5,097 nucleotides of DNA from an uncultured Candidatus Udaeobacter sp. (GTDB lineage Bacteria > Verrucomicrobiota > Verrucomicrobiia > Chthoniobacterales > UBA10450): contig CATPBS010000214.1 in the NCBI GenBank assembly GCA_955652715.1, positions 1 to 5,097 on the forward strand, given 5' to 3'. Positions within the stretch are counted from its first letter, which is position 1. Each line of letters opens with the position of its first letter. Below the pieces are notes generated by a model. The model was not told where the DNA came from, did no database searches, and was given only the letters and a program-made list of their open reading frames with translations. A program made the position numbers and the translations under genes. This document shows positions 1 through 5,097 of this stretch, piece by piece.

Positions 1-878
1 CCTAGTTCAGGAGCTCGCTCCGCAGTTCCCACGCGAGCATCAGGAAGATTCTTTTTCAGTCTGCGCCTGAAAGCGTGTGTGTACGTCGAGTCGCGATAAA
101 AAAGTCCTCCTATCAGCGCGACTTTTGGCGCAAGCAGATGCAGACGGGATGCGACCGCCTCGGTATATTCGCAGAGGACACGTGCGCCTTCTTCGATGAT
201 CTCCATCATTCGCGCATCACCCCCAGTTGCGGCTTCAAACACCACCGGCGCTAGCATCGCGATCTCCATTTTGTCTGCCGTTTGCACCCACCGAACCAGT
301 TCATCAAGATTGTTCAACGAAAGCGCGTGCAAGATTTTCGCGGTGAATTGCACCTCGCCGTGATGCAAATCGTGTTCCCGCAGGATCAGCCGGAGCGCCT
401 GAATGGAAAGAAAGTAACCGCCTCCAGCGTCGCCCAAGATGTGCCCCCACCCGCCGGCTCTCTCGATTCGGTCGCCCCGGCGTCCGGTGACCGAGGATCC
501 GCTTCCAGCATTAACCACAATGCCGTCGCCATGATCGAGAGCCGCTGCGAGCCCAGAGTCGCGGTCACTGCCTGTGACGATTTTGGCGTCTGGCCAGACC
601 TTGAGACAGATTTCTTTGAGTGACCGGCGGTCCGCTTCTGTGCCGCAACCGGCAAGGAAAACCCCCGCGCGATCGATTTGCTTTGGCAACTCAGAAAGAA
701 TCACGCGTAGACGCTCGGGCGTAGTGAGCCGGAAGTTCGACGGGGGCAGTTTTCCCCGCTCGATGACGCGAAATCCGAAGCTGGATGCGTCTACTCCGGC
801 TACAGTTTCTACGAGCGCCCAGGCGGTTTTAGTGCCGCCGCCTTCGACCCCGAGGATCTTCTCACTCGGTTTAATCAC
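1..878 (-). CDS. BadF/BadG/BcrA/BcrD-family ATPase, probable N-acetylglucosamine-type sugar kinase (3' end cut by window edge)
   Basis: The frame is open for 292 codons from a GTG at 878 to the window edge. The protein belongs to the ASKHA (actin/hexokinase/Hsp70-fold) kinases, BadF/BadG group, which includes cytoplasmic GlcNAc and amino-sugar kinases that phosphorylate sugars with ATP. Visible motifs in order: phosphate-1 loop GVEGGGTKT (residues 10-18); GSDRDSG (103-109), whose D105 aligns with the catalytic Asp; phosphate-2 loop NAGSGSS (123-129); GGWGHILGDAGGGY (142-155), the family's GGWGxxLGDEGSG block with Glu to Ala and Ser to Gly; and a C-terminal adenosine-site segment ALIGGLF (254-260). 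The family is usually about 300-330 residues, so probably only a short tail is missing. GTG 878 is chosen because an in-frame TAA lies two codons upstream; no good ribosome-binding site is visible. It is transcribed divergently from ligA. A role in cell-wall amino-sugar recycling is plausible, but the substrate cannot be read from sequence. The frame is intact throughout. Confidence 0.88.
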   Translation of the reverse strand, partial: MIKPSEKILGVEGGGTKTAWALVETVAGVDASSFGFRVIERGKLPPSNFRLTTPERLRVILSELPKQIDRAGVFLAGCGTEADRRSLKEICLKVWPDAKIVTGSDRDSGLAAALDHGDGIVVNAGSGSSVTGRRGDRIERAGGWGHILGDAGGGYFLSIQALRLILREHDLHHGEVQFTAKILHALSLNNLDELVRWVQTADKMEIAMLAPVVFEAATGGDARMMEIIEEGARVLCEYTEAVASRLHLLAPKVALIGGLFYRDSTYTHAFRRRLKKNLPDARVGTAERAPEL

Positions 879-3168
<2,290 letters not shown>

Positions 3169-3238
3169 TCGCAGAGCGTAGCAGGTTGGAAGCGCGGTGC
3201 AGCGGAATCCGCCTGCCAGAATTTCTGGAATCGCTAGC
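3169..3238. other. Convergent intergenic region with weak hairpins
   Basis: This 70-bp spacer lies between the 3' ends of ligA (+) and the PDZ protein gene (-), so both transcripts should stop near it. It holds two adjoining potential hairpins. In the first, GCAG-CGG pairs with CCG-C-CTGC across an AAT loop (3199-3216, one bulged C). The second is the near-perfect palindrome CCAGAATTTCTGG (3216-3228). Neither is followed by a T-tract on either strand, so these are not typical intrinsic terminators and termination may be Rho-dependent. Confidence 0.35.
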
Positions 3239-4294
3239 CTAGGGCGTACGTGGCACCTCAGAGCCGAGCGAGAGCGGAATCGCCTGATTCATGCCAGGCG
3301 TGACGGGAGAGGCAAGCAATGGCCCGGTTCGGCTGGCTGGATGAAGAGTCGCCTGCACATGGAAAGTCAGTTTTTGATTTCCACGCATCACAGTGATTGG
3401 GACGTTATCTCCCGCACTGATGAAGAACGAAGCGTCCAACACATCTTCGGGTTGAGTTACTTTTTTCTGGCCCACCTGTAAGAGAATGTCTCCGGGTTTA
3501 ATTCCGGAACGGGCGGCCGGCGTCTCCTCCATGACCTGCGTCATTTCCGCGCGCGAACCTTCGACCGGTTTAGCGGCCTCCGAAACATTGATCCCGACCC
3601 AGCCGTGTCTGGCCTCGCCGAAACGAACAAAATCGCTGCGGATTTTTTCCGCTGCTTCGATTGGCACCGCGTAACACGCCGACTTGTTCTCGAGACTGCT
3701 GACCACGATGCCAACGACCTCCCCTTTCATGTTCAAGAGAGGGGCCCCTGCTTCTCCGCGTTGTGTCGGCAAATTAACACGCAGGTGGGTCGTGGAAAAA
3801 TAGCGGCCCAGATATTTTCGATCGAATCCTGCGATCATCCCGAAATTAGGCGTTTCCGGTAAATCTAAAGGGTAACCGATCGCCACGACAGGGGTCGCCA
3901 CTTCCAGTTCTTCGGATTTACCAATCGGCAGGGTTGGAGTGGTCTCATCCACCTTTAACATCGCCGTCCCGCTGCGGACATCTGCCAAAAGTTGCCGCGC
4001 CGGATATTTTTTACCGCCGAATTCAATTGTGAAATTGTCCGCCTCTCCTCCCACCGTGTATGCGGTGTAAAGCGTGCCTGTCGGGTCGACGAAAAATCCG
4101 GTGCCGCAAATCTCGCTGTGTTCATCGACCCCATGAATCTTGACCACCGCTTTGGCGGCGCGCTCAAAGATCTCTTTAACGTGATGGCTAATTGCCGTGG
4201 CGGACTGCTCCTGCGCAAAAAGCAGAGTCCCGCCTGAGAAGAAAATCAGCGCGAGTGTAACTACGCTGCGCTTAGAAGCGGAAAGTGGGCTCAT
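3239..4294 (-). CDS. Exported HtrA/DegS-like trypsin-fold PDZ protein, predicted catalytically dead (pseudoprotease)
   Basis: The product is 351 residues. A signal peptide or N-terminal anchor spans about 1-27 (SKRS, then a hydrophobic run ending LLFA). A trypsin-like domain follows (about 38-225), then one PDZ domain (about 228-316; GWVGINV carboxylate-loop region at 231-237, PAARSGIKPGDILLQV at 259-274) and a Pro/Ser/Gly-rich tail (317-351). HtrA landmarks are easy to align: CGTGFFVD (63-70), AMLKV (111-115), LPIGKSEELEV (122-132), VVAIGYPLDLP (136-146), GEVVGIV (191-197). The catalytic residues are not there: TNxHV reads TAYTV (T80 for His), TDIAVL reads SGTAML (G109 for Asp), and GNSGGPL reads GEAGAPL (A182 for Ser). 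It is therefore expected to bind rather than cleave, in the periplasm or held in the inner membrane. It is the last gene of a unit with an ECF sigma factor and a membrane protein, overlapping the latter by 23 bp. An envelope-sensing role is inferred from this context and the DegS/MucD precedent. Confidence 0.87.
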   Translation of the reverse strand: MSPLSASKRSVVTLALIFFSGGTLLFAQEQSATAISHHVKEIFERAAKAVVKIHGVDEHSEICGTGFFVDPTGTLYTAYTVGGEADNFTIEFGGKKYPARQLLADVRSGTAMLKVDETTPTLPIGKSEELEVATPVVAIGYPLDLPETPNFGMIAGFDRKYLGRYFSTTHLRVNLPTQRGEAGAPLLNMKGEVVGIVVSSLENKSACYAVPIEAAEKIRSDFVRFGEARHGWVGINVSEAAKPVEGSRAEMTQVMEETPAARSGIKPGDILLQVGQKKVTQPEDVLDASFFISAGDNVPITVMRGNQKLTFHVQATLHPASRTGPLLASPVTPGMNQAIPLSLGSEVPRTP

Positions 4295-4757
4295 AACTCA
4301 CGGGGACGCTATCGAGCACGTAACGCGGTGGTGCGGCTCGGTGAGTCTGGGCGCTTTCATGAAAACTGCGAACCGGCTGCGTCCTGAGAATCTGCGTGGC
4401 GACGGGCGATGCAAGGTTCAATTCTTCGGCATTCGCGGGCACCGATAAGGCCGGCGGACTCTGGAGAGCGACGCGCGCCGTCTCGGGTTGCTGATAAATC
4501 TTTAGTGAAATTACAGCGGCGCAAACCAGGACCGCCGTGACGGCAGCAGGATAGGAGGCCAAAGAACGAACATCCAGCCGCAGCATTAAGGTGTGCGTGC
4601 GTTCCAGGCAAATGCGCCAAAGCGGTTGGCGAAGCAGTTCGTCGCGCTGCCGGCGATGAAATTCGTGCAGGAAATTTTCAAAATAGCCAGGCGGCGGTTG
4701 CTCGTAGCGCTTCAACCGAAGCAGCCTCGCGATTTCGTTGTCGTTAAATTCGTCCAT
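4272..4757 (-). CDS. Single-pass membrane protein, putative anti-sigma factor
   Basis: I do not recognise a named family with certainty. The protein is 161 residues: a charged N-terminal domain of about 65 residues (MDEFNDNEIARLLRLKRYEQ, then PPPGYFENFLHEFHRRQRDE), one transmembrane helix at about 67-88, and a C-terminal segment of about 70 residues rich in Pro, Ala and Ser. Arg residues before the helix (R60, R64) favour an N-in, C-out topology. It lies 12 bp downstream of an ECF sigma gene in the same direction. This is the usual place and layout of a membrane anti-sigma factor, with the N-terminus holding sigma in the cytoplasm. It has no HxxxCxxC zinc anti-sigma motif, and C50 and C79 are isolated. 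Its 3' end overlaps the PDZ protein gene. The protein ends TFRF, a possible PDZ ligand. Alternatives are an accessory membrane protein of the pathway or an unrelated hypothetical. The function is inferred from position; the reading frame itself is well supported. Confidence 0.75.
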   Translation of the reverse strand: MDEFNDNEIARLLRLKRYEQPPPGYFENFLHEFHRRQRDELLRQPLWRICLERTHTLMLRLDVRSLASYPAAVTAVLVCAAVISLKIYQQPETARVALQSPPALSVPANAEELNLASPVATQILRTQPVRSFHESAQTHRAAPPRYVLDSVPVSYEPTFRF

Positions 4758-4769
4758 TTTTAGCGGAGA

Positions 4770-5097
4770 TTAAGAAACAGGATTTTTCCGAAATTCGTCC
4801 AGATAATTTTGCAACTGCCGATTCGCATAGAAGAGCCTGGAACGTACTGTTCCTTCTGAAACACGCAAGATTTTACTGATCTCTGCGTGGGGCATCCCTT
4901 GAATATGAAACATGGTGACCACCGCTCTGTGTTCATCAGACAATTTCATCATGGCCTCGTTCAATCTTCGCTGCAGCTCTGAGAGGTCCGCTTCCCGCAC
5001 CGGACTGCTCGTCGCGGTTAGCTGGAGAAATTCCTTGTCGTTTTGGATGCTCGCGTCCACGTCATCCAGACTCAAGTGAAGCCGGCGGCCTCGCTTC
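4770..5097 (-). CDS. ECF-type RNA polymerase sigma factor, sigma-70 family (5' end cut by window edge)
   Basis: Sigma factors of this group direct RNA polymerase to a small regulon, often envelope or stress genes. Only the C-terminal 108 residues are in the window. They begin with a basic stretch (KRGRRLHLSLDD) matching the end of region 2.4 and the linker, followed by a variable linker (about residues 13-45 of the visible part). Sigma region 4 comes next: an EAMMKLSDEHRAVVTMFHIQG segment split around residue 50, then the helix-turn-helix PHAEISKILRVSEGTVRSRL (69-88) and ANRQLQNYLDEF. This is the classic ECF sigma4 pattern (L-x-x-E-x-R, then E-I-A-x-I-L-x-x-x-x-G-T-V-R-S-R). The frame stays open to base 5097, so the true start is upstream of the window; the TTG at 5075 falls inside the linker and is not the start. 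The gene ends in TAA at 4770-4772, 12 bp before the membrane protein gene, which suggests co-transcription. The operon promoter is outside the window. Confidence 0.95.
   Translation of the reverse strand, partial: KRGRRLHLSLDDVDASIQNDKEFLQLTATSSPVREADLSELQRRLNEAMMKLSDEHRAVVTMFHIQGMPHAEISKILRVSEGTVRSRLFYANRQLQNYLDEFRKNPVS

Noticed and set aside
386..655. Possible frameshift or second small gene in the minus-strand kinase region
   Set aside because: A careful reading of the five-C run at 444-448 keeps the kinase frame intact (GGW-GHILGD). The 89-residue minus-strand frame here is a shadow in another phase.
3199..3228. Intrinsic terminator between the convergent genes
   Set aside because: Hairpins exist, but no run of T follows on either strand and the stems are short or bulged.
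3197..4448. Several plus-strand open frames opposite the PDZ protein and membrane protein genes
   Set aside because: They are shadows of the minus-strand genes, with low-complexity products and no family resemblance.
5073..5075. TTG at 5075 as the start of the sigma factor
   Set aside because: The frame stays open to the window edge with a basic KRGRR stretch typical of the end of sigma region 2, so the gene is cut by the edge and not short.

Overview
The window is ordinary bacterial chromosome, dense in genes and moderately GC-rich. It holds five protein-coding genes, two of them cut by the window edges. I see no tRNA, rRNA, CRISPR array, insertion sequence or phage gene. The style points to a Gram-negative bacterium: an NAD-dependent ligase, a signal-peptide PDZ protein, and an ECF sigma factor next to a membrane-anchored partner. 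The charged insertion in LigA and the wording of the short membrane protein remind me of soil Verrucomicrobia (Chthoniobacter/Udaeobacter-like). That placement is recollection and inference; no phylogenetic marker was tested.

Left part (1-878, minus strand): the 5' 292 codons of a BadF/BadG/BcrA/BcrD-type ATPase, most like N-acetylglucosamine-type sugar kinases. Its last residues lie beyond base 1. A 127-bp divergent spacer follows, holding small inverted repeats but no convincing promoter. Centre (1006-3168, plus strand): a complete ligA, the replicative and repair DNA ligase, with all domains and an intact catalytic lysine. It carries an unusual charged insertion of about 37 residues in the helix-hairpin-helix region. 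A 70-bp convergent spacer with weak hairpins separates it from the next unit.

Right part (5097 down to 3239, minus strand): a tight three-gene unit, read right to left. First comes an ECF-type RNA polymerase sigma factor (5' end off the window). It is followed after 12 bp by a single-pass membrane protein that looks like an anti-sigma factor without a zinc motif. That gene overlaps by 23 bp an exported trypsin-like/PDZ protein of the HtrA/DegS family. All three catalytic residues of the HtrA family appear to be replaced in the last protein (His to Thr, Asp to Gly, Ser to Ala), so it should be a pseudoprotease.

The order sigma factor, membrane protein, periplasmic PDZ protein mirrors the sigmaE-RseA-DegS and AlgU-MucA-MucD envelope-stress systems. 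Here the 'protease' could only bind, not cut. The membrane protein also ends in Phe-Arg-Phe, which resembles the C-terminal peptides that DegS-type PDZ domains bind. This possible non-proteolytic envelope-stress switch is the most interesting content of the window.
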